Positions 1-8,400 of a stretch of DNA of 34,341 nt are shown in pieces. A model generated the notes under the pieces. That model saw only the letters and a program-made list of their open reading frames with translations, was not told the origin of the DNA and ran no database searches. Position 1 is the stretch's first letter. Each line of letters starts with the position of its first letter. The DNA is from an uncultured Mycoplasmatota bacterium (GTDB lineage: Bacteria; Bacillota_I; Bacilli_A; RF39; UBA660): assembly GCA_900553765.1 (NCBI GenBank), contig USET01000001.1, forward strand, positions 1-34,341. Direction: 5' to 3'. The position numbers were made by a program, and so were the translations under genes.

Positions 1-593
1 TCATCGACATCGTCGATCAATCTAAAAATATTATGCTCTAAATATTCCATCGTATGCGAACGATAAGTGTGATAAATAGAAAGAGCATCTTTCATAGAAA
101 AACCAAGATCACTTAAATAGACAATCATCTTATGACTCTCTTCATATTTTTCTAAAATGTGATAAATTTTATCAGCTTTTTTCGAAGATAACTTAGGAAC
201 GAGAGACAGACAACTTGGATCTTCTAATATTTTATCCAAAGCTTTTTCACCTAAAGTATCCACAATTAATTTTGCTTGCTTTTCTCCAATTCCAGGAAAT
301 AAATCACTTGCCAAAAATTCAATGACACCATCTTTCCCCTCTGGTTTCACACGTTCGTAATCGTTCACTTGAAATTGGTATCCATATCTTGGATGTTCCA
401 CTTCTTCTCCATAAAATAAGTAAGTATCATCTTCGTTTAACTCGTGAAAATATCCCGTAAATGTAATTGTCTTATTGATATAATCTTTCATCGCTTCATC
501 GTTGGTATCTCTTACTTTAAAAATGCCAATGACATATCCTTTATCAGAACGAAAAATACTTTTTCGAAAATTTCCCTTGATATAAGTTTTCAT
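1..593 (-). CDS. recD2: RecD2-type DNA helicase (YrrC), N-terminal part only
   Basis: The gene starts at an ATG at 593 behind an AAGGTGATT ribosome site and runs off the left edge, so only about 197 N-terminal residues are visible. They match the N-terminal region of RecD2 helicases: an OB-like domain ending in a 'VEHPRYGYQFQV' block, followed by helix-hairpin-helix repeats ('FLASDLFPGIGEKQAKLIVDTLG', abbreviated here) that bind DNA. In the family, RecD2 is a 5'-3' SF1B helicase used in DNA repair and replication-fork maintenance, acting without RecBC. The Walker motifs would lie outside the window, so ATPase activity cannot be confirmed here. It follows the unknown gene at 632-1474 with no terminator between them, but it also has its own extended -10 promoter. 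Confidence 0.85.
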   Translation of the reverse strand, partial: MKTYIKGNFRKSIFRSDKGYVIGIFKVRDTNDEAMKDYINKTITFTGYFHELNEDDTYLFYGEEVEHPRYGYQFQVNDYERVKPEGKDGVIEFLASDLFPGIGEKQAKLIVDTLGEKALDKILEDPSCLSLVPKLSSKKADKIYHILEKYEESHKMIVYLSDLGFSMKDALSIYHTYRSHTMEYLEHNIFRLIDDVD

Positions 594-609
594 TCTAATC
601 ACCTTCTTT

Positions 610-635
610 ATTATACCATAAGAAAAAGAAGTCAA
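610..635 (-). promoter_or_regulatory. Extended -10 promoter of recD2
   Basis: On the minus strand TGGTATAAT (610-618) lies about 17 bases before the recD2 start. A TTGACT at 630-635 is only 14 bases upstream, too close to be an ordinary -35, so the TGn extension probably carries the promoter. The -35-like box overlaps the TGA stop (632-634) of the preceding gene. Confidence 0.6.
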
Positions 636-1474
636 CTCTTAATAGAAACTTCTTCTTCCGTATGATCTAAACTCATAAGTTCTAGCGCTTTTGCACGTTC
701 ATACATTTTTTTCATGTATTCCAACGTATGGCGAGATCCTTGTGTCATTGGTTTCTTTCCATTCACTTGCATATAAACTAAATTTAAAAGACGAGCAAAC
801 GGATCATTGTGATGTACACGAATTCGAACTTCTATAGGAAACTCCTCTGTTACGATTCCAATTTCAAATAGATAATATTCATCCGGTTCTAACATTTGAC
901 GACTAGGTTCCTTTCCCATTTGAACAGCAGTCGTCTTACGTGCATTGCGAAGTAATCCCTTATGATTCTCATTTTCCAAATCACTTACTACATTGTACTT
1001 CGCTCTTCGAATACGCTCTTTTTGTTGTGCGGACAAGTTTCCATAATATTCATTTGAAAAATCGTATTCCTTTACTTGTCCACTTTCCTTGCGTACTTTT
1101 TTAAAATAGCGATCAAATTCTGTTTCCACCGCTTGATAAAAATTAAGAGAATCACCTTCTAAATAAATTTCAATTCGATTACAATCTGTATTCTCACGAT
1201 CACAAAAGATATAGGCTGCCTCATACTTATTCGTAAGATCAAACCCTTTTTTATTTTTCAATCCATACAAACTACCGTGACTCATGCGAATATATTCAGA
1301 AAACTGTTTTACAAACTGTACATATCCCATCGTTAATATCTGTGTGTTTTCTCCTGTTCCATACATGAGTTCACACGCTTTTTCTCCATGATGATCTGAA
1401 ATTGTAGCCTGCAAGGGTTCCGATCGATCGCTAGGATGAATACCGAAAGATTTTTCCATCACTTGCAGTCCCAT
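632..1474 (-). CDS. Hypothetical cytoplasmic protein, about 280 aa
   Basis: I do not recognise the family. The frame is open from 1528, but the real start is most likely the ATG at 1474: a GGAGG lies 9 bases before it and a clear promoter occupies the sequence upstream. The protein is soluble, with no signal peptide or membrane segment, and rich in charged residues. It carries several Tyr/Phe-rich stretches in the middle, a 'DRYFKKVRKESGQVKEYDF' region, and an Arg/Lys-rich segment around residues 150-190 that could bind nucleic acid or form a coiled coil. It sits between the sortase-adhesin pair and recD2 and is transcribed from its own promoter. No function is proposed. Confidence 0.7.
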   Translation of the reverse strand: MGLQVMEKSFGIHPSDRSEPLQATISDHHGEKACELMYGTGENTQILTMGYVQFVKQFSEYIRMSHGSLYGLKNKKGFDLTNKYEAAYIFCDRENTDCNRIEIYLEGDSLNFYQAVETEFDRYFKKVRKESGQVKEYDFSNEYYGNLSAQQKERIRRAKYNVVSDLENENHKGLLRNARKTTAVQMGKEPSRQMLEPDEYYLFEIGIVTEEFPIEVRIRVHHNDPFARLLNLVYMQVNGKKPMTQGSRHTLEYMKKMYERAKALELMSLDHTEEEVSIKS

Positions 1475-1499
1475 TCCGCCTCGCCTCCATACTACTAAT

Positions 1500-1528
1500 A
1501 GTTTACTATCAAATCGCTGTAAAGTCAA
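1500..1528 (-). promoter_or_regulatory. SigA-type promoter of the 632-1474 gene
   Basis: TTGACT (1523-1528), a 17-base spacer and TAAACT (1500-1505) on the minus strand give a near-consensus vegetative promoter. It starts just after the sortase stop codon and places the transcript start about 20 bases before the ATG at 1474, which supports that start over the longer open frame. Confidence 0.75.
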
Positions 1529-1541
1529 TGACTACAAGCAT

Positions 1542-2054
1542 TCAACTCTCTTTTTCACATAGGACAATCAATCTTTTAGAATCATCTTCCATACACGTAA
1601 TTAAGACCAAATTCCCAACTGACGGAAAAGATGGAAACTCTGTTTCGTTCACGACCTGAAAATCACTAACTCGATATCTTCCATAAACTCCATTCCAATA
1701 TAATTCTACGATCTCTCCTTTTTCTAACCTCTCTAGTGATGCAAATACAGCTGGTATACGATGTCCCACAAAATGAATATTTTTACTATCCGGTACATTC
1801 CAATAAGCCACTTTAGACTCCGATAATAATTGTGTCACATCTCCTTTTTCAAGTACCTGATATAACGCTATGGATGGAATTTTTAAATATCCTTCCTTTT
1901 TCTTGTTAGAAGAAGTCTCTATTTGATCTATTTTTTCTTTTGCCTCTTCTTTTTGCATAGAAATTTCTCGACGATCAGAAATATATATATAAATAGACCC
2001 TAAAATACAACAACATCCTAACACTAATATAATCCACGTCTTCGTGCGACCCAT
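1542..2054 (-). CDS. Sortase (cysteine transpeptidase), probably dedicated to the adjacent adhesin
   Basis: The protein has 170 residues: an N-terminal membrane anchor (residues 7-26), a charged linker and a sortase beta-barrel. The catalytic triad can be read as His98 (FVGHR), Cys154 (LITC) and Arg161 (KRLIV). Sortases cut a C-terminal sorting motif and join the protein to peptidoglycan or to another pilin subunit. The layout (N-terminal anchor, short catalytic domain, LITC in place of TLxTC) fits a small class D/E-like or unclassified enzyme; I cannot fix the class by eye. Its start lies 31 bases inside the end of the adhesin gene, so the two are co-transcribed and probably translationally coupled. 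The ribosome site AGGATCGAG lies within the adhesin's last codons. Confidence 0.9.
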   Translation of the reverse strand: MGRTKTWIILVLGCCCILGSIYIYISDRREISMQKEEAKEKIDQIETSSNKKKEGYLKIPSIALYQVLEKGDVTQLLSESKVAYWNVPDSKNIHFVGHRIPAVFASLERLEKGEIVELYWNGVYGRYRVSDFQVVNETEFPSFPSVGNLVLITCMEDDSKRLIVLCEKES

Positions 2055-4819
2055 CTCGATCCTACTACTAATAAAATGCCAAATATAAACAAGGTAAAAA
2101 TTGTTACTTTCGTATATTTCATCGTGTCGCTTGCCTTAGGAATTACAATTCTTTTATTATAAATTGTTACATTCCCAATTTCCGATTGCAATTCATATGA
2201 TATAAAATCCTCTTTCTTTTGATAATACTGTGGAGCTTTTATTTCCTTCAATCGATAAGTTCCATATGGCATTTGACGTAAAGTTAATTCTCCCATCGAT
2301 AAATCGATTGCTATTTCTGTTCCATCTTCATAAGCCAAAGTAATTTCTGCACCTCTTAAGATTTGCGAAGTCTCATAATCTCGCTTGGTTAATTCCAATA
2401 TTCCTTTTTTTACACGATTTATAATTGGTGTCTCTAAGACATCCTCTTCTTGTTTGGTCGTATTGTCGATCGTAAATTCATACTTTCTTTCATCTTTGAT
2501 ATACGGTTCTACTTCTGAGAGTTCTTTTAGATAATACGCTCCATTTGGAAGTGGCAACTCGATCATTCCGATGCCTTTTTCATCTGTCACTATCGTCTCT
2601 AACTTGGTGTCTGGTTCGACCGATAAGTCATCCAATATTAAAGTGTCTTTATTATATAATCCAAATTCAATCCCTTCCATACTTATATTTTGATAGACAG
2701 CTTCTTGATTTATAATTCCGACAAACTGTTCTTTTAATTTTTGAAAGTATCGCTTTCTTTTCACTTTTTCATTGTGAAAGGAAAACTTGAAAGTCACCTC
2801 GGGAGTTTTATCATCCTGAAATTTTAAAGTCCCACAATATTCTTTCAAATCTATTTGATATCCATCAGGTACACTTTTTTCTTTGACACAATAAGTTCCA
2901 AGAGGTAATAAATCACTGATTGCAACGCCTTCTTCTCCTGTAACTAATTCCAAAAATACTTGACCACTTTTAAACTGTTGATTTTGATAAATGATATCTT
3001 GCTTCGTCGTAACTTCATAAGTAACTTGAGGTAAAGGAATTTTTTCATACCTTGTTTTAATTCCTCCCAATGTTTTTTCATACGAAATATTTTCTCCTGT
3101 TTTCTCGATTTGTAGTCGGCCTTTTGGTCTTCTATTTTCGACGATTAATTCGATCACTTCACCATCGATGAGATATTCTTGATCAATCGTAAATGATATT
3201 GAGGTCCCAAGCAAATACCCATCCGGTGCATGTATCTCCTCTAAAATATATTTTCCACCCTCTAAAGGTTCTGGAGTCGTAAATTTTCCATTTTCATCCG
3301 TCTCAAATACATCTATTTCTCCTTCATTTGGATATGTTACTCGTTGCTTGATATATTCACCAGTTTCAGCATTTTTAATCTTAAAAGAGATCCCTGCCAT
3401 TTTGATTTTTTCTTTTGTATCCGCATCAATTTTTACTACTCTTAACTTCGCTTTTACGAGAGCATCAGATAAAACATAACGAATAGGTTCATTCTTTTCT
3501 TCATATACATGTATTTCGAAATCATCTATTTTTTCATAATAAGGACTTGTATTTTTTTGCTTTACTATATAACTTCCATACGGTAATTGAAAAGATACAT
3601 ATCCTGTACGATCTGTTACAACTGTTTTCACAAGTTCCTCTGATTGGTTATAAATTTCAAATGTAATTCCTTCCTCAGGTAACAGTGTCCCACTTTCACC
3701 TTCGTTATACACCTTCATAAATTCAATCTGATTCGTAATTACTTGTTCTTTTGACTTCACCACTACAATGCTTTCTCCAACTTGTTTCGATAACAAGACT
3801 GTATAAATTTGAGGATCAACCAAATATCCTATACTAGGTGTTTTCTCCTGTACCGTATATTCCCCTAATGCAAGCATTTTTGATTCTCCGATTCCATTTT
3901 CATCTGTTTTGATATGATCTATAATATTTCCTCTTTCGTCCTTTACTTCGTAAATCGCTCCTTTCAAACTAGCTGATCCAGAAGGAACACTTTCATTCGT
4001 ATCACGGTCTACTTTTTGAATTCTAATTTTTCCTCCCTTCACTTCAAAATGTACTTTACTTTGCAGTATAGAACTTAAAGATAAAGACGCAAGTGTTTGA
4101 GAACCTGTTTTACGATAGACAAAACTATGTTGCCCTGTCTTTCCTTTTCTCTTCATCACAACTTCGCCATTTCCTACCGTTAACCCTGTCACTTTTAAAA
4201 CATTTCCTTCAATCGACGCGTTCACTCCTGTTTGCTTTTCTATTTGATAACTAGATAGTACCGCATTCTGATCGGCAAGAGATATCTCACTTCCCATCGA
4301 AACAATTACTGTCGATTCATCAAACGAAGGCTTTTTCCAATCCATTTGAATTAATCTCATAATTTCATTCTTTTCAGCACTGACATCAATTCTTAACCCC
4401 TGCATCCCAGCACCAGTAGTAAAATATACTTCTTGATATCCAATTGTTTCCCACAACAATTCTTGCGTGGCCATATAATATCGATCTGACTGATGACCAG
4501 GGTATTGATAACCATATGTAGCAATCAGTTCCATTTGTTCCTTTTGTATCGGAGTTAAACCTTCTATTCCGAAATCTAAATAGGAATCGTAGATAAATTC
4601 ACTTAGTCCTACTTCTGGTTCAATACAGTATGCTAAAATCCCATTCGCATACAGATATCCCATTTGACTCCAATAAGTTCTTCCTTGTATGACGACATTA
4701 GAAAATACTTTTGGTATCATCTTTCTCGTAATATGAGTATCTTGACTTCCTGCCTGTACAATGGGAAGAAAAGAAGATAAGAATACGATCATCAAACAAT
4801 ATTTCCACCATTTTTTCAT
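2024..4819 (-). CDS. Sortase-anchored adhesin: thioester (TQXA) domain plus six SpaA/CnaB-like repeats
   Basis: A 931-residue surface protein. Residues 1-23 are a signal peptide ending in VQA. Residues 45-170 match a TQXA/thioester domain: Cys65 (AYCIEP) and Gln119 (ATQELLW) are the pair expected to form the internal Cys-Gln thioester used for covalent host binding. Six SpaA/CnaB-like units follow from about residue 265 to 885, recognised by repeated 'G.Y.(V/L).E....GY' ends. Five keep the Glu that normally catalyses the Lys-Asn isopeptide bond; the second (YGSYIVKQK) does not. The C-terminus has a sorting signal with an odd motif IPKAS (893-897), a membrane helix (about 903-921) and an Arg-rich tail. 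The start has an AGAGGTGAT site 5 bases upstream. The sortase gene overlaps its 3' end. Confidence 0.9.
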   Translation of the reverse strand: MKKWWKYCLMIVFLSSFLPIVQAGSQDTHITRKMIPKVFSNVVIQGRTYWSQMGYLYANGILAYCIEPEVGLSEFIYDSYLDFGIEGLTPIQKEQMELIATYGYQYPGHQSDRYYMATQELLWETIGYQEVYFTTGAGMQGLRIDVSAEKNEIMRLIQMDWKKPSFDESTVIVSMGSEISLADQNAVLSSYQIEKQTGVNASIEGNVLKVTGLTVGNGEVVMKRKGKTGQHSFVYRKTGSQTLASLSLSSILQSKVHFEVKGGKIRIQKVDRDTNESVPSGSASLKGAIYEVKDERGNIIDHIKTDENGIGESKMLALGEYTVQEKTPSIGYLVDPQIYTVLLSKQVGESIVVVKSKEQVITNQIEFMKVYNEGESGTLLPEEGITFEIYNQSEELVKTVVTDRTGYVSFQLPYGSYIVKQKNTSPYYEKIDDFEIHVYEEKNEPIRYVLSDALVKAKLRVVKIDADTKEKIKMAGISFKIKNAETGEYIKQRVTYPNEGEIDVFETDENGKFTTPEPLEGGKYILEEIHAPDGYLLGTSISFTIDQEYLIDGEVIELIVENRRPKGRLQIEKTGENISYEKTLGGIKTRYEKIPLPQVTYEVTTKQDIIYQNQQFKSGQVFLELVTGEEGVAISDLLPLGTYCVKEKSVPDGYQIDLKEYCGTLKFQDDKTPEVTFKFSFHNEKVKRKRYFQKLKEQFVGIINQEAVYQNISMEGIEFGLYNKDTLILDDLSVEPDTKLETIVTDEKGIGMIELPLPNGAYYLKELSEVEPYIKDERKYEFTIDNTTKQEEDVLETPIINRVKKGILELTKRDYETSQILRGAEITLAYEDGTEIAIDLSMGELTLRQMPYGTYRLKEIKAPQYYQKKEDFISYELQSEIGNVTIYNKRIVIPKASDTMKYTKVTIFTLFIFGILLVVGSRWVARRRGLY

Positions 4820-4870
4820 CTGATCACCTCTAACGATATCATACGAAACAAAGAGGTAATCTCCTTCTTG

Positions 4871-4900
4871 AAAAGAAAAAAAGAAGCGAATGCTTCTCTT
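4871..4900 (-). terminator. Terminator after the YHYH-type gene
   Basis: On the minus strand, stem AGAAGC/GCTTCT (4882-4887 and 4892-4897, extended by flanking A-T pairs) with a 4-base loop is followed by a T-rich tract. It lies 9 bases after the stop at 4906-4908 and separates that gene from the adhesin-sortase operon. Confidence 0.8.
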
Positions 4901-4905
4901 AAAAT

Positions 4906-5829
4906 TTATCTTTTTCTCACAAATGCTTGTCTTACCATATCCTTAACTTGTTGCCAATACTTACCTTTATGCTTAAAATGATCATAGATCCAAAGTCCTC
5001 CAAGTACAATCGCAAACATCAATATAACTGAAATCACTGATGTTGCTGTATCCATACGTTCTACAATAATCTCATATGTTTGCATTTTACCATTTTCTGC
5101 TGTTACTTCTACCAATATACTACTACGTCCACTAGGAATTTTATCGTTTCCTGTTATCTTAATCTTAGATTTTTGATCTGCTAATTCATATCGAATATCT
5201 ACTTTATCTTGATCTGATAAATAAATCGTACTACTTTTTCCATTAGTAAATATCACTTCTTTTCCATCGACCCAAATTTTTACATCAGTATTGTCACTCA
5301 AAATTTCTTCGCGTGTAATATTCAAAGTGTAATCCTTTGTCGTTCCATTTTCAGCAGTTACTACCAAATGAACTTCATTAAGCCCCAAAGATAATGAAAC
5401 AATCTCCTCATATTGAACTGACGCTTTATTATCTGTTGGAAATGCTTGAATTCTAACTTGATCTTCTTTCGTTGTGTGAGACATAACATCATTAACCAAA
5501 ATTTCTTGATCTTCAACTATAATTTTACTTAAAGACGTATCTGAACTTAACTGTGGAGTTTTTGGAACCATATTACTCTGCCCACCATTCGTCGTAGTAT
5601 TTTGAGAATTAGTATTGATATTAGTATTGGCATGGTTTTGTGTAGAATTATTTGTTCCATGACAATGATATTCTCCTGTTTTCAAACCCCATTTTTCACA
5701 GTTTGTCCTACAAACATGACAACCAGAAGCATCCGTATTCCCTGGATGCGCTTGAATTACGCTTGGACATAGAACCAAAATGCAAATCATCATTCCTAAT
5801 AATATTTTTTTTCTTTTCACATCTAACAT
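4906..5829 (-). CDS. Secreted, membrane-anchored YHYH-type protein with two cadherin-like beta domains
   Basis: A 307-residue protein with a signal peptide (1-27, cut near IQA-H). Directly after it comes a short Cys/His motif, residues 28-58, of the form HPGNTDxxGCHxCRTNCxxWG...GEYHCH, which matches the small YHYH motif seen at the start of many secreted Gram-positive proteins and probably binds a metal or forms disulfides. A low-complexity Asn/Thr linker (60-85) follows. Two beta-sandwich domains then end in 'VTAENGTTKDYTLNITRE' and 'VTAENGKMQTYEIIVER', characteristic of the bacterial cadherin-like family (PF12733 type). A transmembrane helix (about 262-281) leads to a basic cytoplasmic tail. 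The gene is bounded by terminators on both sides. Its ligand is unknown. Confidence 0.8.
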   Translation of the reverse strand: MLDVKRKKILLGMMICILVLCPSVIQAHPGNTDASGCHVCRTNCEKWGLKTGEYHCHGTNNSTQNHANTNINTNSQNTTTNGGQSNMVPKTPQLSSDTSLSKIIVEDQEILVNDVMSHTTKEDQVRIQAFPTDNKASVQYEEIVSLSLGLNEVHLVVTAENGTTKDYTLNITREEILSDNTDVKIWVDGKEVIFTNGKSSTIYLSDQDKVDIRYELADQKSKIKITGNDKIPSGRSSILVEVTAENGKMQTYEIIVERMDTATSVISVILMFAIVLGGLWIYDHFKHKGKYWQQVKDMVRQAFVRKR

Positions 5830-5886
5830 CCTCTCTACTATTTTTGGTATAATTTTTCTTTATTTAATATCCCTCCTTTTACAAAT

Positions 5887-5937
5887 AAATAAAAAGCGCC
5901 AATACAAAACTTAATAAATAAGCCTGTACTAGCGCTT
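5887..5937 (-). terminator. Terminator after dacA
   Basis: A long imperfect hairpin on the minus strand pairs AAGCGC (from 5932-5937) with GGCGCTT (5894-5900), with further GTACA/TGTAT pairing inside, and is followed by TTTTTATTTATTT. It sits about 60 bases after the dacA stop codon. Confidence 0.7.
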
Positions 5938-5995
5938 CATTTCTATAATTATTATATCATATATTACAAAAAAAGTAAGCAATTATAAGAATTAC

Positions 5996-7156
5996 TTACT
6001 TTAGTTTAATATTTCCAGAAATCATATCTCCAACATAACGTAAATATAACTCCCATAAATTAGCCTTCTCTACTTCTTCTTTAATCGTAACATCAATTGT
6101 CTGCGCAGTTTTCCCATCAACTTTTACGTTTAGTTTACCAACTGAATCTCCTACTTTCACAGGAGCTTTTACTTTGTTTAACTGTACATCATAAGTAGCT
6201 GTTTTCTTCTGTTCTGTTCGCTTATGTAACAATGTGATCTCCTCACTCGGAACCAATGTCGCATATTTTTGTTTTCCTTTTTCTATCTCAATCTTTCCCA
6301 GATTAGAATCTTTACTCAATACATGTTCTACTTCGTACTGTGAAAAACCATAATCTAACATCTCTGTCGTTTCTGCATTTCTCGTCTTACTATCCGGTTC
6401 CCCCATAACAACTGTAATAAGTCTCATTCCATTTTTCTCAGCAGTCGATGTTAAACAATATCCCGCTTCTTTTGTATATCCCGTCTTAAGACCATCTAAC
6501 CCTTGATAAAACTTAACTAATTTATTGGTGTTTACTAACCATATTTCTTTATCTGTTCCTTTTCTTAAATAATCTTCATAAATCGATGAATACTCTAATA
6601 CTTTTTCATGTTTGACTAATTCTTTTGCAATCATCGCCATATCGTATGCACTAGAATAATGATTTGCTGTATCTAATCCATGCGGATTTTTAAAATGCGT
6701 ATCCTTTAATCCTAACTCTTTCGCACGATGATTCATCATCGTTACAAATTGTTCTTCCGTACCTGCAACTCTTTCCGCAAGTGCTACAACCGCATCATTT
6801 CCACTTGCAACTGCAATTCCTTTGAATAAATCTTTCACTTTCATCTTTTCGCCAGTTTCCAGAAGAATTTGGCTTCCACCCATCTTAGAAGCATTCTCAC
6901 TAACGGTAACTTCTTCTTCCCAATCTAAAATTCCTTTCTCAATACTTTCCATAATAAGTAACATACTCATCATCTTTGTCATAGAAGCAGGTGCTAACTT
7001 TTCATGAGAATTATTTTCGTAAATAATATGTCCTGTGCTTGCCTCCAATAAAATCGCACTTTTTGCATTCTCTGCCAATTTCAAACCTACTGCACGGACT
7101 GGAATCATTGGAACAAAACACAATATCGTTATCATACAACATAATAGTTTTTTCAT
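5996..7156 (-). CDS. dacA: D-alanyl-D-alanine carboxypeptidase (PBP5/DacA-DacF family)
   Basis: The protein trims the terminal D-Ala from peptidoglycan pentapeptides on the outer face of the membrane. Its 386 residues carry a signal peptide (1-22, ...VRA) and the three serine-type motifs of the family: S58-M-T-K61 (nucleophile and general base), S118-G-N120, and K224-T-G226. The C-terminal 100 residues form the beta-rich PBP5 stalk domain, and the last segment (ELYLRYVGDMISGN...) could be an amphipathic anchor. It is transcribed alone, with an AGAGGTGAG ribosome site and terminators on both sides. The exact paralogue (dacA or dacF) cannot be told from sequence alone. With the M15 enzymes at 8401-13768, it gives this region four peptide-trimming enzymes of two unrelated folds. 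Confidence 0.92.
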   Translation of the reverse strand: MKKLLCCMITILCFVPMIPVRAVGLKLAENAKSAILLEASTGHIIYENNSHEKLAPASMTKMMSMLLIMESIEKGILDWEEEVTVSENASKMGGSQILLETGEKMKVKDLFKGIAVASGNDAVVALAERVAGTEEQFVTMMNHRAKELGLKDTHFKNPHGLDTANHYSSAYDMAMIAKELVKHEKVLEYSSIYEDYLRKGTDKEIWLVNTNKLVKFYQGLDGLKTGYTKEAGYCLTSTAEKNGMRLITVVMGEPDSKTRNAETTEMLDYGFSQYEVEHVLSKDSNLGKIEIEKGKQKYATLVPSEEITLLHKRTEQKKTATYDVQLNKVKAPVKVGDSVGKLNVKVDGKTAQTIDVTIKEEVEKANLWELYLRYVGDMISGNIKLK

Positions 7157-7200
7157 AACTCACCTCTATTAAAAAATATGTAACTCTTTTTAATTTATAC

Positions 7201-7227
7201 AAAAAAATAAGACAAATTGTCTTATTT
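7201..7227 (-). terminator. Terminator overlapping a UPF0316 stop codon
   Basis: AATAAGACA/TGTCTTATT pair with a 3-base loop on the minus strand (7207-7227), followed by TTTTTT. The TAA stop of the preceding gene (7222-7224) is inside the stem. Confidence 0.88.
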
Positions 7228-7731
7228 AAAATACCCGTTTTGAACATATTTTGTCTCACTCACTACTAAAAATGCTGTAGGGTCTACCTCTTTTACTACC
7301 CCTTTTAAATGTTCCACATGTTTTTTATCGATTTCGATAAAAAGCATATACTTGCTTGTCTCTTCTTTTCCTTGTACATCGATCGCACTCACCGCATATC
7401 CATTTGACCGAATATGTTCCAACACCTTCACATCGTGATGACTCGTTACAACTTGTACACCTAAATTGCCACCTACAAATTTTTCGTTCAATAAACTTCC
7501 AATATAAGTTCCTGCTGCATATCCAAAAGAATAAGGAAAAATATACCACCATTCACTCGTTCCAGAAAGAACGTTTCTCGCAACTAAAAACCAAATAAAA
7601 ATTTCACAAAACCCAAAAACACACGCTAGTAGTGACTTCCCCTTTCCTAAAAAGATAATTCTAAGGCTACCTAACGATACATCCAACATGCGGCCGAAAA
7701 AAATAAATAAACAAGTTCCAATCATTTCCAT
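7222..7731 (-). CDS. UPF0316/DUF2179 membrane protein, downstream copy
   Basis: A 169-residue protein with the UPF0316 layout: a DUF5698-like N-terminal membrane half with two or three helices and the conserved 'RMLDVSLGSLRIIFLGKGK' block, then a small cytoplasmic DUF2179 alpha/beta domain (about residues 88-165). Members of this family (B. subtilis YebE type) have no established function; DUF2179 is suspected of ligand sensing, as in YitT-type proteins. A second copy lies directly upstream at 7782-8297, and both end in 'ETKYVQNGY(F/I)K'. The pair looks like a tandem duplication and is probably co-transcribed across the 50-base gap, although the ribosome site here is weak (AGTAGG). Confidence 0.85.
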   Translation of the reverse strand: MEMIGTCLFIFFGRMLDVSLGSLRIIFLGKGKSLLACVFGFCEIFIWFLVARNVLSGTSEWWYIFPYSFGYAAGTYIGSLLNEKFVGGNLGVQVVTSHHDVKVLEHIRSNGYAVSAIDVQGKEETSKYMLFIEIDKKHVEHLKGVVKEVDPTAFLVVSETKYVQNGYFK

Positions 7732-7781
7732 ACAACCTACTTTCTATGGAAATTTTAACATGAACTTTCATAAAAGACAAC

Positions 7782-8297
7782 TTATTTTATGTATCCATTT
7801 TGAACATACTTCGTTTCATTTACGATAATAAATGCTTTTTCATCCATCGATTTAATCAAACGAGATAGTTGTTCGAAACTATGCTTGTTGATCTCGATTA
7901 ACAACAAGTATTTTCCCTGTTTTTCTTCTTTCCCTTGTACTTCCATTACCGTAACAGCATACCCTGCTTTACGAAGAGTATCGATCATACGATGATTTTG
8001 GCGACTCGTTATAACTTGAACTCCAAAATTCCCTTTGACAAACACTTCCGATAAATAACTTCCTATATAAGTTCCAACCGCATATCCCAAAGAATATGAA
8101 ATTACGATCCACCAACTATTACTATCGCTATTCAAGGCATCTTTCGCCACTAGAAACCAAATAAACACCTCGCAAAATCCACAGATAAAAGCCGTTTTCG
8201 ATTTTCCCTTTCCTAAATATATAATTCGCAATGTTCCGATCGACACATCCATAATACGTGCGATAAAAATTTTCATGCATAAGAAAAATAATTCCAT
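7782..8297 (-). CDS. UPF0316/DUF2179 membrane protein, upstream copy
   Basis: This is the 171-residue paralogue of the gene at 7222-7731, with the same architecture: membrane half with 'RIMDVSIGTLRIIYLGKGK', then 'GFCEVFIWFLVA', 'SYSLGYAVGTYIGS' and a DUF2179 domain. It is the first gene of the pair and has the better ribosome site (AGGAGAATCGAT before the ATG at 8297). Divergence is spread over the whole length rather than concentrated in one domain, so both copies are probably under selection. Whether the pair forms a heterodimer is unknown. Confidence 0.85.
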   Translation of the reverse strand: MELFFLCMKIFIARIMDVSIGTLRIIYLGKGKSKTAFICGFCEVFIWFLVAKDALNSDSNSWWIVISYSLGYAVGTYIGSYLSEVFVKGNFGVQVITSRQNHRMIDTLRKAGYAVTVMEVQGKEEKQGKYLLLIEINKHSFEQLSRLIKSMDEKAFIIVNETKYVQNGYIK

Positions 8298-8374
8298 ATC
8301 GATTCTCCTATCTATCCCTAGTTTGCAACAATTTTTATGGTTTATCCTTTTTTCCTTTTATTTTTTAGTAAATT

Positions 8375-8383
8375 TGGTATAAT
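8375..8383 (+). promoter_or_regulatory. Extended -10 promoter of the first M15 carboxypeptidase
   Basis: TGGTATAAT (8375-8383) on the plus strand, with no good -35, lies 17 bases before the ATG at 8401. The leader would be about 10 bases and would begin at or within the AGGGTGAT ribosome site. Confidence 0.65.
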
Positions 8384-8400
8384 GAAATTAGGGTGATCAT

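Noticed and set aside
7011..7259. An 82-residue minus-strand frame spanning the dacA start
   Set aside because: It crosses a terminator and the dacA start region, and resembles dacA shifted by one base; no known domain.
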